Shown here piece by piece: positions 8,703 to 17,931 of a DNA stretch of 39,808 nucleotides (within the stretch, counting starts at the first letter, position 1; each line of letters opens with the position of its first letter). Location: IMG/VR virus record IMGVR_UViG_3300013108_000255, positions 1-39,808 of that record; one strand, given 5' to 3'. The position numbers were made by a program, and so were the translations under genes. Origin of the DNA: a virus. The notes beneath the pieces were generated by a model. That model ran no database searches and was not told the origin of the DNA. It saw only the letters and a list, made by a program, of their open reading frames with translations.

Positions 8703-11700
8703 ATGAGTGATGAAAGAGTAAAAGTTGTTGGATATGCCAAGCGCATTTTCTTTAACGATGGTATAGAGTATAGAAATTTTAGTGATGACCTAGTAGGACA
8801 ACAAAGTGCTACTGGTAACTCATCATTAACATTTAATAATTTCATCACTACAACGAATTTAAACGCTAGAATAGCTAATAATTTTCCTACATCTGACTTA
8901 TCGGATTTTATAACATTAGATACATTAACATCTAATGATGGTAATCTTAACATACCAACAATTAATAGTATATCACTTAATGCTGATTATACTAAATTGG
9001 ACGGTTATGCTTATTTTGGGTCATTAAAAGAATATATTAGAGTATCTTTAGAGGATATTATTATGAGATGGCCCGCCTCTTTACATGTTAGAGAGATAAG
9101 CGTGTTAGATGATATTAGTACTGGTATCACAACTAATAATATTAGCTACGACTCAGTGTTGGATACTACTACATTTGAGATAGAAACTAATTTTATTGAA
9201 AATAAATACGGGTTAAATTTCTTACAAAATGGTACTATCATAAATTCGTTCGCCACAGAGAACGATATTAAACAAATTAGTGCTAATTTTAGTGAATACA
9301 CCATATCAATAGATAATGTTGAGTATAATGTATTAGAATTTACTGGTGCGACACAACAATTTAATGATGTATTAAAAGTAGTTGTTAAAGGTAACCCATT
9401 TACAGGGTCAACATATACTGGAAGTTATCATTTTAAACCAAATAATAAGAATAGAGAACTTTATTTTAAAAGTTTAGATAGATTACAGGGGTATTTACTA
9501 AACAGGCTTGTAATACCATCATATACATCTACATTTACATTTCCAGTTAGGACTGACGGTGGAGTTTTACTGTATAATAGTGAAACAATTACATGGCCCG
9601 TGTCAGATGGTTATAATTTAGATTTTAACAACACATTATATACAGATTACGTCAATTCTATAATAGATATTGCCGATAATTATGATGATAATAAGACAGA
9701 TTTAATACATAGGTTCTTAACTGCTGAATCTATTTCATCTTTCGATACGGTTTCTGATGAAGACGACGAGGATTCGCCAGAACAAAAAATTACCAAATTA
9801 TTAAGGGTACACGGTAGAGGTTATGATGAGATAAAACAATATATTGATGGAATATCTTACGCTAATACGGTAACATATGATAAGAAAAATAATATACCAG
9901 ATACTCTAATAAAAATATTAGGTAGAACATTAGGTTGGGAAGTAACTTCGTCATTATTGGATAATGATGTTATAAATTATTTCTTAACAACTGGTGAAGC
10001 AGCATTTTCTGGACAATCTAGAAGTTTAACGTTGGCTGAATCTGAAGTTGAACTATGGAGAAGATTGATTATGAATAGTTCATGGTTATTTAAGTCAAAA
10101 GGTACTAGAAAAGCTATAGAATTCATTTTAAATTTCATTGGGACTCCAGATGGTTTAATAGAATTTAAAGAACATCTTTATGTTGCTGATAGACCAGTTG
10201 ATGTTGACCTAATAAGTGAGATTTTTGAGGAAAGAGGTGAACCATTCGACATTAGTGAATTAAACTTCGATTCAGACGGTTATCCAAAAGTATTGGAAGA
10301 TACAGATGAGATGTATTTCCAAAAAGGTGGGTTGTGGTATAGAGAAACTGCGGGACCTAATAGTAATATTTACTTACTAACTGGAAATAACCCTCATATA
10401 GGACCTTACGATGGTGGAGAAGAATATATCAACCAATTTAATTGTTTAGTACCTAATTTTGAACCAATTGAAATTACTAATGAGATATTTACTACTGGTA
10501 GTACCGAATTTTATATAAACTATAATGAAGGATTTGTAAATCAATGTGTAGAAAACTGTGTTAGTGGTGGTACCGTTATCATTGATACGGTTCCAGCAAC
10601 ATTAAATGGTAGTCTATTAGCGGTAGAACAAGGGGATGATGATAGTTCCTATGGGTCTTCTGGTGGTAGATTTTATGCTCCATTAGATAATTCTCAAATA
10701 CCAGTAACATTAACACAATATAGTGATGGTTCACCAATTGTGGTAGACCAAGTAGTTAGCAACTCATTATGGAATAATAGATTAAGAACTGTCGGTGTAT
10801 GGAATGACACTTTAGGTGGTTCGGTGTGGGCTGGATTCACTAAATGTATTAACTTAGAAAATAGTGGAACATACACAATAGCAATTGCTGCAGATAATTA
10901 CACTAGATTTAGATTAAACGGGCAGGCTTATGTTAATTTAGAAACATTAACAGGTCAAAACTTTAATTTCTGGCACATGTACCAAGTAGAGTTAACTGCT
11001 GGAACTAACATTATTGAAATGGAAGGTCAAAATCAAGGAACTGGTGACGCATCTTTTGGTGCTGAGATTTACTCAGTAGGTACTGACGTTTTAAGCGGTT
11101 ATACAACAACCACAGAATTAGACGCTGTTACCATTTTCACCACTGGTGATTTAATCGATAACGCAGTATTTGATTTAGGCTCTACTAACGGTTATAGCTG
11201 CCCTCCAAGTTATTCATTAAATTTATGTGACGGAGGGGCACCAACATGTACGTTAATAAGTGGTAGTACTGGTAATACATGTCAACCAGACGTTTATTTT
11301 AGTGTGCTAAACTCCAATAACGATAATAATAGATGTTACACATTAGGGTTAGACGTAATCGATGACCCAAATCCAATTGTTGAAAGAACAGATTGCGGTT
11401 GTCCAATCGACGATTGTGACGAAGCGTTAGAAATAACGATAACCAAAAACAATGAACCTATATTAGGTGATGGGGTTATTGTAAATAATTGTAATATTAG
11501 TAGTTTTGAATTAGAATCTGACGGGCTAGTGTTATTTACTTTAGGTGATGGTACTATTACTAACGGAGTTTCTACAGAATGTTGTACGTCATCTGGATTT
11601 AATACATATGAACAAGTTGCACAAGAAATATTACTTAGCACGACTCAAACAATTAATAACTTAAGTAATGGGTTATATGTAATCGATGACGCAATTAGAG

Positions 11701-12512
11701 TTATAGGTGGTGGTTTCACAGACGTAACTAGTATTGGAAATACCATGACAATAATTGATGGTTCATTTAATGTAGTAACATATAAATTTGATGAAGGTTT
11801 AGGTACTAGTGTTCCAGAAAATATAATTGATATAGAAACAGAAATTTTAGCTGGTACTAGTACAGTAACTGATTTAAACAACTATTTAGTTAATATTTTA
11901 GGGTTACAAACCGAAATTGGTTGTCATTGGAACATAACACCTATTTATACCGCTGGTTCCCCAGCATCAACTACCACGCCTATTGCACCAGTACTTAGTT
12001 TGGTTAGTACTACCGATGCTACTTGTGGTGTGGATGATGGTACTATGACAATCGGTTTAACTGATGGTACATTACCAGTTAATCTACAAATTGTAGATGA
12101 GGTTGGAAATATAACTAATGAAACATTTACTACTTATAGTAACTTAACTATTGATAATTTAGAAGCTGGAACATACATTATAGATGGTACTGATATTAAT
12201 ACTTTAACATCTAATACACTAACTGTCGATATTGGTAGTGGTGATGCAGTAATTTTAACTGTAAACGTTGTTGAAGACACTATAAATCCATCTTTGTCTA
12301 ATATGGTGGTATCGGTAACTGGAGGAGTGCCAAGTTATGATATTAGAACATTTATTGGTGGAACTGGAACTGCAACACCATTTAATGTAAACTTAGAACC
12401 ATCAGATGGCACTACTTGGACATTCTTCAATGTAACTAGTGGTAATTACTACGTTAGTGTTACCGATGGTAATGGATGTGAAGACACAGTTTATAATGTT
12501 GTAGTACCGTAA
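8703..12512 (+). CDS. Large tail protein: tail protein I-like region plus adhesin domains with SprB-like repeats
   Basis: 1269 residues, a mosaic. Residues about 370-500 resemble the P2 gpI/tail_TIGR02242 family: a hydrophobic L-G-W-E-V segment, W-R-R-L-I-M-N-S-S-W-L, then K-S-K-G-T-R-K-A-I-E-F. This family joins baseplate to fibres. Residues about 620-860 are a beta-sandwich module rich in Trp/Asn/Gly (W-A-G-F-T-K-C, F-R-L-N-G, I-I-E-M-E-G), PA14/carbohydrate-binding-like, and clearly related to one in the gene at 15226. A Cys-rich patch follows (C-G-C-P-I-D-D-C). Residues about 1095-1269 hold two SprB-type repeats; the second has V-T-G-G-V-P-S-Y and S-V-T-D-G-N-G-C. SprB is the flavobacterial gliding adhesin. 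Receptor binding is inferred. Confidence 0.82.
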   Translation: MSDERVKVVGYAKRIFFNDGIEYRNFSDDLVGQQSATGNSSLTFNNFITTTNLNARIANNFPTSDLSDFITLDTLTSNDGNLNIPTINSISLNADYTKLDGYAYFGSLKEYIRVSLEDIIMRWPASLHVREISVLDDISTGITTNNISYDSVLDTTTFEIETNFIENKYGLNFLQNGTIINSFATENDIKQISANFSEYTISIDNVEYNVLEFTGATQQFNDVLKVVVKGNPFTGSTYTGSYHFKPNNKNRELYFKSLDRLQGYLLNRLVIPSYTSTFTFPVRTDGGVLLYNSETITWPVSDGYNLDFNNTLYTDYVNSIIDIADNYDDNKTDLIHRFLTAESISSFDTVSDEDDEDSPEQKITKLLRVHGRGYDEIKQYIDGISYANTVTYDKKNNIPDTLIKILGRTLGWEVTSSLLDNDVINYFLTTGEAAFSGQSRSLTLAESEVELWRRLIMNSSWLFKSKGTRKAIEFILNFIGTPDGLIEFKEHLYVADRPVDVDLISEIFEERGEPFDISELNFDSDGYPKVLEDTDEMYFQKGGLWYRETAGPNSNIYLLTGNNPHIGPYDGGEEYINQFNCLVPNFEPIEITNEIFTTGSTEFYINYNEGFVNQCVENCVSGGTVIIDTVPATLNGSLLAVEQGDDDSSYGSSGGRFYAPLDNSQIPVTLTQYSDGSPIVVDQVVSNSLWNNRLRTVGVWNDTLGGSVWAGFTKCINLENSGTYTIAIAADNYTRFRLNGQAYVNLETLTGQNFNFWHMYQVELTAGTNIIEMEGQNQGTGDASFGAEIYSVGTDVLSGYTTTTELDAVTIFTTGDLIDNAVFDLGSTNGYSCPPSYSLNLCDGGAPTCTLISGSTGNTCQPDVYFSVLNSNNDNNRCYTLGLDVIDDPNPIVERTDCGCPIDDCDEALEITITKNNEPILGDGVIVNNCNISSFELESDGLVLFTLGDGTITNGVSTECCTSSGFNTYEQVAQEILLSTTQTINNLSNGLYVIDDAIRVIGGGFTDVTSIGNTMTIIDGSFNVVTYKFDEGLGTSVPENIIDIETEILAGTSTVTDLNNYLVNILGLQTEIGCHWNITPIYTAGSPASTTTPIAPVLSLVSTTDATCGVDDGTMTIGLTDGTLPVNLQIVDEVGNITNETFTTYSNLTIDNLEAGTYIIDGTDINTLTSNTLTVDIGSGDAVILTVNVVEDTINPSLSNMVVSVTGGVPSYDIRTFIGGTGTATPFNVNLEPSDGTTWTFFNVTSGNYYVSVTDGNGCEDTVYNVVVP

Positions 12513-12524
12513 TATTTATTATAA
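12513..12524 (+). promoter_or_regulatory. Putative late-type promoter motif
   Basis: TATTTATTATAA, 12 bases before the ATG at 12537; the 16-base context with trailing AAGA is shared with the site at 859. Confidence 0.5.
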
Positions 12525-12536
12525 AAGAAAAAATTA

Positions 12537-14996
12537 ATGGCACAATGCTTTGGAACAGATAGTGGACAGTTATTTAACCGATTCGTTTTTAATGATGATG
12601 GTACAGTTTCTGGTTATTTTAACGATATTGATGAAACTTCAATAACTAGTTATGGGTCAACACCTATAACTGACAACCCTAGTAGCTTACCTAAAGAATG
12701 TTGTACTGCATTAGGTTATACTTTTGACAGTCAAAGCGGTAAATGTTTCTATGCTGAACCGTGTGCTGAAGACGATACAGTTAAAGTACTGTTCGGAATT
12801 GACCAGATGGACGGATTCAATTTCCAAGTTGTGTCTGGAGAAACAGCTAGTTTAGAAATTAAATTTGATTATATTTTTAAATATGACTGTAACACATTAT
12901 TTGATTGTGGTACAGCAGAAGCTAAAGACTTATTGTCTGGTATAACTGGATTAGAATATACTAGAAACGAAATATCTAATCAATTATCTGGGTATACTGC
13001 ACAATTTCAGTTTTTAACTGAAAATCCTAGTACCGCACCTGGATTCGAAGAACTTATGACATCCCTACAAGAAAAAATTACATTCTTAAGTGGACAAACA
13101 ATACAGATAGATTCTGATTTAGAAGTATTAAATGCTAGATATTCGGAAATAAGTGGTGGGACAATAGCCGATATATTATCTAATTTTAATGCTACGGTAA
13201 GTATTGATAGAGTTGACCCGCCAGTATCTGGTACAACACCAGTATATACAACAATAACTGAATTACCGTTATTAAGTATAGGTGACTTTGAAGAGTACAT
13301 CACTGATAATCCAACAACTGGATTAATAATTACTTGTGATGATTGTGGGTTAGTCGATACCGTATTAAGGGAGGAATTAGATGACCCAACCGTATTAACT
13401 GAAGAGACAATAAATTCAGACTGGTTAAACTTTGAAACAGTAATTAATGATACTGCAATAATAAGTGCAATAACTAATGAAGATATACATATTAGTATCA
13501 AAATAGATGATGTTAGATGTAATACTTCTATATTAGTTGATAGAATATCGGTTAATAAATTAAGTACTTTCTTAGAAAGAGAAGAAGTTTATGTTAGTAA
13601 GTGCCCTGGTTTTGATTTAAAGAGATTAGTTGACAATAAAAAATCTTGGACTCAAGTTTCTAAAACGACTAATAGAGAATATGATTTTGAAACTAGAGAA
13701 ACTAAATATTCATTAAATGATTCTAAATTAGTTGTAAACACTAAGGAATTAGATTTAAATGTTGACGCAGCAAATGCGGTTGAGTTTGACTTGACACAAT
13801 ATGTTAAGAATAACTTTGAATGTATTTTAACTGGTAGTACAACAGATTTTAGTGAGTTATTAAGTTCTGATATTTCTGAAGTAATGACTAAGGATGAGTT
13901 AATTGACATTCTAACAACTGAATTAATTGATGCTAAGACTAGAAAAGTACTTAGTGGGTATCCAACCTTAAAGAAATTTTTTGAGATTTACACTGGTGCG
14001 GTATCAACAACTTGTACTACTTCTAATATGTTATCAATAACTGAGGTAGATATGTTTATTGATTTATTTGGTGATTACTGGACAGATATTGTGGAACAAT
14101 TTATTCCAGCAACAACTATTTGGGGGTCAACTAACATTTATAGAAATACGGCATTTTGTACTGATAAATACAAATACACTCCTAACACGATAAATTGGGG
14201 TTGTGGTAGTGGTTTAACTCAAACTATAATTACTGGTGATACAGCAACAACAAATGTAAATAGGTTAGCATTTATAAGTGGATTTGATTATAATACAGTA
14301 CCTAGACCATTAAGTATTGACGCTTCAGGTAAAATATATGATAATATCGGAAACGAATTAACATTTTTACCCACGACTAGTACTAACCCATGGGATGTAC
14401 CAGGAGATTTTATAAATCAGTCATCAATATGGTTAAACGGGTTAGCTGATGGTAATTGGGGATATGTTACATCAAATATCACTGTTAGTACTACTAAAGA
14501 TTATTATTTAGCAATTTCAGCAAATAACTTTTATACACTAAAAATAAATGGAGAGGATTATATTGATGCATCACCATTCAGTCTTAATGATGTAGTAACT
14601 ACTATTTATCCTGTTAATTTAGTGTCGGGGGTTAATGAAATTGAGTTTGGATTTAGACATGATTTTGACGCCAACACAACTGGTAAAACAATTTCAGCGG
14701 AAATATATGACGCTACAGTAACTGATATCATAAATGCTCCAGACAGAGCAACTATAGAGACTTATAAAATATATAGTCTATCAGAGGAGATAAGTTCTGT
14801 GGTTGGTTCTGAGGATGACTACCTTACGGTGAATGTTGGTGTTGAAGTAATGCCTCCAGATGTAAACCCTAATGATTGTGATACAACATTAATTGAGAGG
14901 TATGATAATATATGTTTAATAAAGGTAGATAATGGAGCCGAATATTTAGGTTCTATTGAAGTAAGAGATGGTGGAATAGTAAATAACGCATGGTAA
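12537..14996 (+). CDS. Tail fibre/adhesin-like structural protein
   Basis: 819 residues. The N-terminus is Cys-rich (E-C-C-T-A-L-G-Y-T-F then C-F-Y-A-E-P-C), a pattern also seen as C-P-S-G-Y/C-P-P-S-Y in the two neighbouring fibre genes. Residues about 120-215 are helical with heptad character. Residues about 555-740 hold a more divergent copy of the beta-sandwich module shared with the 8703 and 15226 proteins (N-F-Y-T-L-K-I-N-G, N-E-I-E-F-G, I-S-A-E-I-Y-D). No enzymatic motif. Its last codons overlap the start of the next gene at 14990, so the two are translationally coupled. Confidence 0.78.
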   Translation: MAQCFGTDSGQLFNRFVFNDDGTVSGYFNDIDETSITSYGSTPITDNPSSLPKECCTALGYTFDSQSGKCFYAEPCAEDDTVKVLFGIDQMDGFNFQVVSGETASLEIKFDYIFKYDCNTLFDCGTAEAKDLLSGITGLEYTRNEISNQLSGYTAQFQFLTENPSTAPGFEELMTSLQEKITFLSGQTIQIDSDLEVLNARYSEISGGTIADILSNFNATVSIDRVDPPVSGTTPVYTTITELPLLSIGDFEEYITDNPTTGLIITCDDCGLVDTVLREELDDPTVLTEETINSDWLNFETVINDTAIISAITNEDIHISIKIDDVRCNTSILVDRISVNKLSTFLEREEVYVSKCPGFDLKRLVDNKKSWTQVSKTTNREYDFETRETKYSLNDSKLVVNTKELDLNVDAANAVEFDLTQYVKNNFECILTGSTTDFSELLSSDISEVMTKDELIDILTTELIDAKTRKVLSGYPTLKKFFEIYTGAVSTTCTTSNMLSITEVDMFIDLFGDYWTDIVEQFIPATTIWGSTNIYRNTAFCTDKYKYTPNTINWGCGSGLTQTIITGDTATTNVNRLAFISGFDYNTVPRPLSIDASGKIYDNIGNELTFLPTTSTNPWDVPGDFINQSSIWLNGLADGNWGYVTSNITVSTTKDYYLAISANNFYTLKINGEDYIDASPFSLNDVVTTIYPVNLVSGVNEIEFGFRHDFDANTTGKTISAEIYDATVTDIINAPDRATIETYKIYSLSEEISSVVGSEDDYLTVNVGVEVMPPDVNPNDCDTTLIERYDNICLIKVDNGAEYLGSIEVRDGGIVNNAW

Positions 14997-15226
14997 AATT
15001 AGTAAAAAATATAGAAGGAAATGTTACATTAATGAATCAAACCGAGATTAAGACTAAATCTATTGATATTGAATTAGATGGTGGTGATTACATTGAAGTA
15101 ACTAATTTCATAGGATTCTTCCAAGACTTGACGTTTGTGGATGAAACTGAAATATTGAATAAACCACCCTTTTTTGGGTTAAATAACGGTAGTAGACCTT
15201 GTACTACGATTGAAATATCATATTAA
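14990..15226 (+). CDS. Small protein between fibre genes
   Basis: 78 residues, beginning M-V-K-L-V-K-N-I-E-G-N. It overlaps the previous gene by seven bases, and its stop overlaps the start of the next (TAATG at 15224-15228), so it belongs to a coupled three-gene unit. It looks beta-rich and has no signal or membrane segment. A fibre chaperone or small connector is possible from position; nothing in the sequence decides. Confidence 0.7.
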   Translation: MVKLVKNIEGNVTLMNQTEIKTKSIDIELDGGDYIEVTNFIGFFQDLTFVDETEILNKPPFFGLNNGSRPCTTIEISY

Positions 15227-17874
15227 TGAGAAGAGAAGAATACATATACGTACAAACTGGAGTCTGTGTAAGAAACAGAGACCAAATTAATGTTAACACT
15301 AGCTCAGATTTTTGTTTTAGTGATGACACTTCATTTGTTGTAAGTGGAGCAACTAAAGTTGTTACAGATGAAAAGATTTGTGATTTCTCTGGTATTTCAT
15401 TTTCGGATATTTATTCTGGTGCAACTGAGTGTTTCGAAGACTTACAATTAACCGATGAATGTTTTGAAACAATCGATTGGTATATTTTAATAAATGAAAA
15501 TGGTGAAGAAGTTAGTAGGGAACTATTCTATACCAGTGAAACAACTGGAGCTACACCAACTGAGGCTGTATTCTTAGCGGGAGTTAATGGTTCATTCTTA
15601 CAACAACAATACACATACACTCAAAGCGGTACAACTTTTACAATTGAAAAACCATTTGGGGTTACAGATTTAAGAATTGATATTTGCACAGAAGTTAATT
15701 TACATAATGACTGTATGTCACAAAACGCTAATGAATGTGGTTGTCCAGATGGGTACATTCCTAATACGGGTGGAGACGCTTGTGTTTCGGGAGATACTAT
15801 ATCGGCTACGGTTAACACTGGAGGAACAATAACCGCAATCGCTGGTGATAAAATTACCGATTACGGTATTGACGGAGCAACATTTTATGAAAATGTAAGT
15901 AATGGGTTTGTATATCCGATATCAAGTACTACATCAACACTAGAAGATGCTACTGGTAATACAGTGACTAAATTACAATCGACAGTTAGAAATTCATTAT
16001 GGGGTGATAGTACTACCGTAAAAGACGGTAGATTGAACGAAGTAGGATTGTGGACTCCACCATCCCCAAACAGCGAATGGGTAGGATTCTCAAAATGTTT
16101 AGAATTAGATAAGACGGGTACATTTGTCTTAGGTATTGGCGCTGATGACTTTTGCCGTTTTAGAATAAACGGTGAATTAATTGTTGAATTCCTAAGTGGT
16201 TCGTTTACGTTCAAAACGTGGCATATGATTCCGATAACCTTAAATTCTGGTAAGAATATTATTGAAATGGAGGGTTACGATAGTGGTGGTTTTGGTGGTT
16301 TTGCGGCTGAAATCTATGATGAAACTAATGAAGTCCTTAGTGGTATGACTACCGAGTCGGAACTTAGTGCTGTTACTGTTTTCACTACTGGTGATTTATT
16401 GAATGAAGAATATGAACTGGGTGAAGATACTGGATATTCATGCCCATCTGGTTATGCATTAGACACTTGTTTATCTGGAATACCAGTATGTACTAAAATA
16501 GAATATGTAGACCCTAATATATGTGAGTTTACTGGAACTTGTGAAACTGATTGTTACACGGCTTGTACTGAAACATTTGATAGTATTCAGTCTGGTGATA
16601 CTGGGGTTTATATTATTGATGATGAAACAACAATAGATTTTACTTTTGATTTGACTGGTAATACATCTTCATTAGGTGAATCACATAACTTTAAGTATGA
16701 AGTCTACAAGTATAATAATTTCTCTAAGATATGGAATCGTCCAGCAGTATATAAATCACCAGAAGTGTTGTACTCTACAATTAGCGGAACTACAGGTAAT
16801 GATTTCGTACAACAAATTCCAGTAGATTCATTACAATTAGATGGTGATTATTTAATTAAAGGATTCTTCAAGTATGATGCTTGTACTGAATTTGCAAATA
16901 GATTAGGTGTTAGCGTAGATACATCACTATACTCAAATGGTCAATATGTTGAGTCATTAGATTGGTATTTTATAGCTATAAGAGAATCTGAAACCCCAGA
17001 GTTAACTATTTCTGGTCAAGAAACTCCAGAGTTTACTAATTTATTCTCATATTCATTATTTAATAGTTTTGACGGACAAACCGATTACGTTATGACTATT
17101 ATACCAGATGGTGAACCGATAGTTGCATTAAACGGGTTAACATTAGGTATTGGATTAGATTACAACGTAATATCGGGTAATACGATACAATTATCTGGAG
17201 AAAGTTATAGCGGGGATGTAATAACGGTAATTGGTGCTAAGGGTGATGGTGTAACTGACCCTATACAAGTAGATACTTATTTAGTTGACGCACCAGTAGT
17301 AAGTGGAACTACAGATAATCAAGGTTCTGAGAATGTTTATTACAATACAAATACAAGTAAATATGAAATTTACTCATCAGTTAATATAGCAACTAGTGAT
17401 GTGGTTGTAACTATAAATGGTGTTACATTAGCAAATAATATCGATTATTATGTGTCAATATCTAACCCTAGAAGAGTAATATTAGAAGGTGATGTATTAG
17501 AAAATGATGTAATTAATATTTATTACACACCATCAACAGACGCTAGTGGTCAGTTAACTGTAAATCCATTTAATTTAAATTGGAATATACCAACAGCACC
17601 AGTTAATAACAATGGTAAATTCATTATCGAAGTAACAAGTTCTACAGATACTGGATTTGCTAGTATACAACAATCTATAGAAGTGCCTTACCAAGCTGGA
17701 GTTGCAGCATATAATGGTCAAGTTACTTTAACTGGTTCAGTTGGGGATGAATATATTTATAGAATTAAAAATCGTAAAGAATATGTGTCATTAAATGGTG
17801 ATATAATTGTATCTGAAAACTATAGTGAAGTAGTTTCGATATTTATAGCGTCTAATAATATTAATAGCTATTAA
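15226..17874 (+). CDS. Tail fibre-like protein with shared beta-sandwich module
   Basis: 882 residues. The N-terminal 180 residues are Cys-containing and beta-rich. Residues about 190-425 hold the module shared with the 8703 protein: W-V-G-F-S-K-C-L-E-L, C-R-F-R-I-N-G, N-I-I-E-M-E-G, A-A-E-I-Y-D, then V-F-T-T-G-D-L-L and Y-S-C-P-S-G-Y in the same order. Residues about 610-790 contain two tandem copies of a phage-fibre fold with L-N-G-L-T-L-G-I-G-L-D-Y and I-N-G-V-T-L-A-N-N-I-D-Y, each followed by a G-D-V/N-D-V-I strand. Probably a receptor-binding or distal tail protein. Confidence 0.78.
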   Translation: MRREEYIYVQTGVCVRNRDQINVNTSSDFCFSDDTSFVVSGATKVVTDEKICDFSGISFSDIYSGATECFEDLQLTDECFETIDWYILINENGEEVSRELFYTSETTGATPTEAVFLAGVNGSFLQQQYTYTQSGTTFTIEKPFGVTDLRIDICTEVNLHNDCMSQNANECGCPDGYIPNTGGDACVSGDTISATVNTGGTITAIAGDKITDYGIDGATFYENVSNGFVYPISSTTSTLEDATGNTVTKLQSTVRNSLWGDSTTVKDGRLNEVGLWTPPSPNSEWVGFSKCLELDKTGTFVLGIGADDFCRFRINGELIVEFLSGSFTFKTWHMIPITLNSGKNIIEMEGYDSGGFGGFAAEIYDETNEVLSGMTTESELSAVTVFTTGDLLNEEYELGEDTGYSCPSGYALDTCLSGIPVCTKIEYVDPNICEFTGTCETDCYTACTETFDSIQSGDTGVYIIDDETTIDFTFDLTGNTSSLGESHNFKYEVYKYNNFSKIWNRPAVYKSPEVLYSTISGTTGNDFVQQIPVDSLQLDGDYLIKGFFKYDACTEFANRLGVSVDTSLYSNGQYVESLDWYFIAIRESETPELTISGQETPEFTNLFSYSLFNSFDGQTDYVMTIIPDGEPIVALNGLTLGIGLDYNVISGNTIQLSGESYSGDVITVIGAKGDGVTDPIQVDTYLVDAPVVSGTTDNQGSENVYYNTNTSKYEIYSSVNIATSDVVVTINGVTLANNIDYYVSISNPRRVILEGDVLENDVINIYYTPSTDASGQLTVNPFNLNWNIPTAPVNNNGKFIIEVTSSTDTGFASIQQSIEVPYQAGVAAYNGQVTLTGSVGDEYIYRIKNRKEYVSLNGDIIVSENYSEVVSIFIASNNINSY

Positions 17875-17901
17875 AATTTAAATTAAATGACTAATACATT
17901 A

Positions 17902-17912
17902 TATTTATAATA
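17902..17912 (+). promoter_or_regulatory. Putative late-type promoter motif
   Basis: TATTTATAATA, 19 bases before the ATG at 17932. Confidence 0.45.
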
Positions 17913-17931
17913 TAAGAAGTAAAAAAACGTT

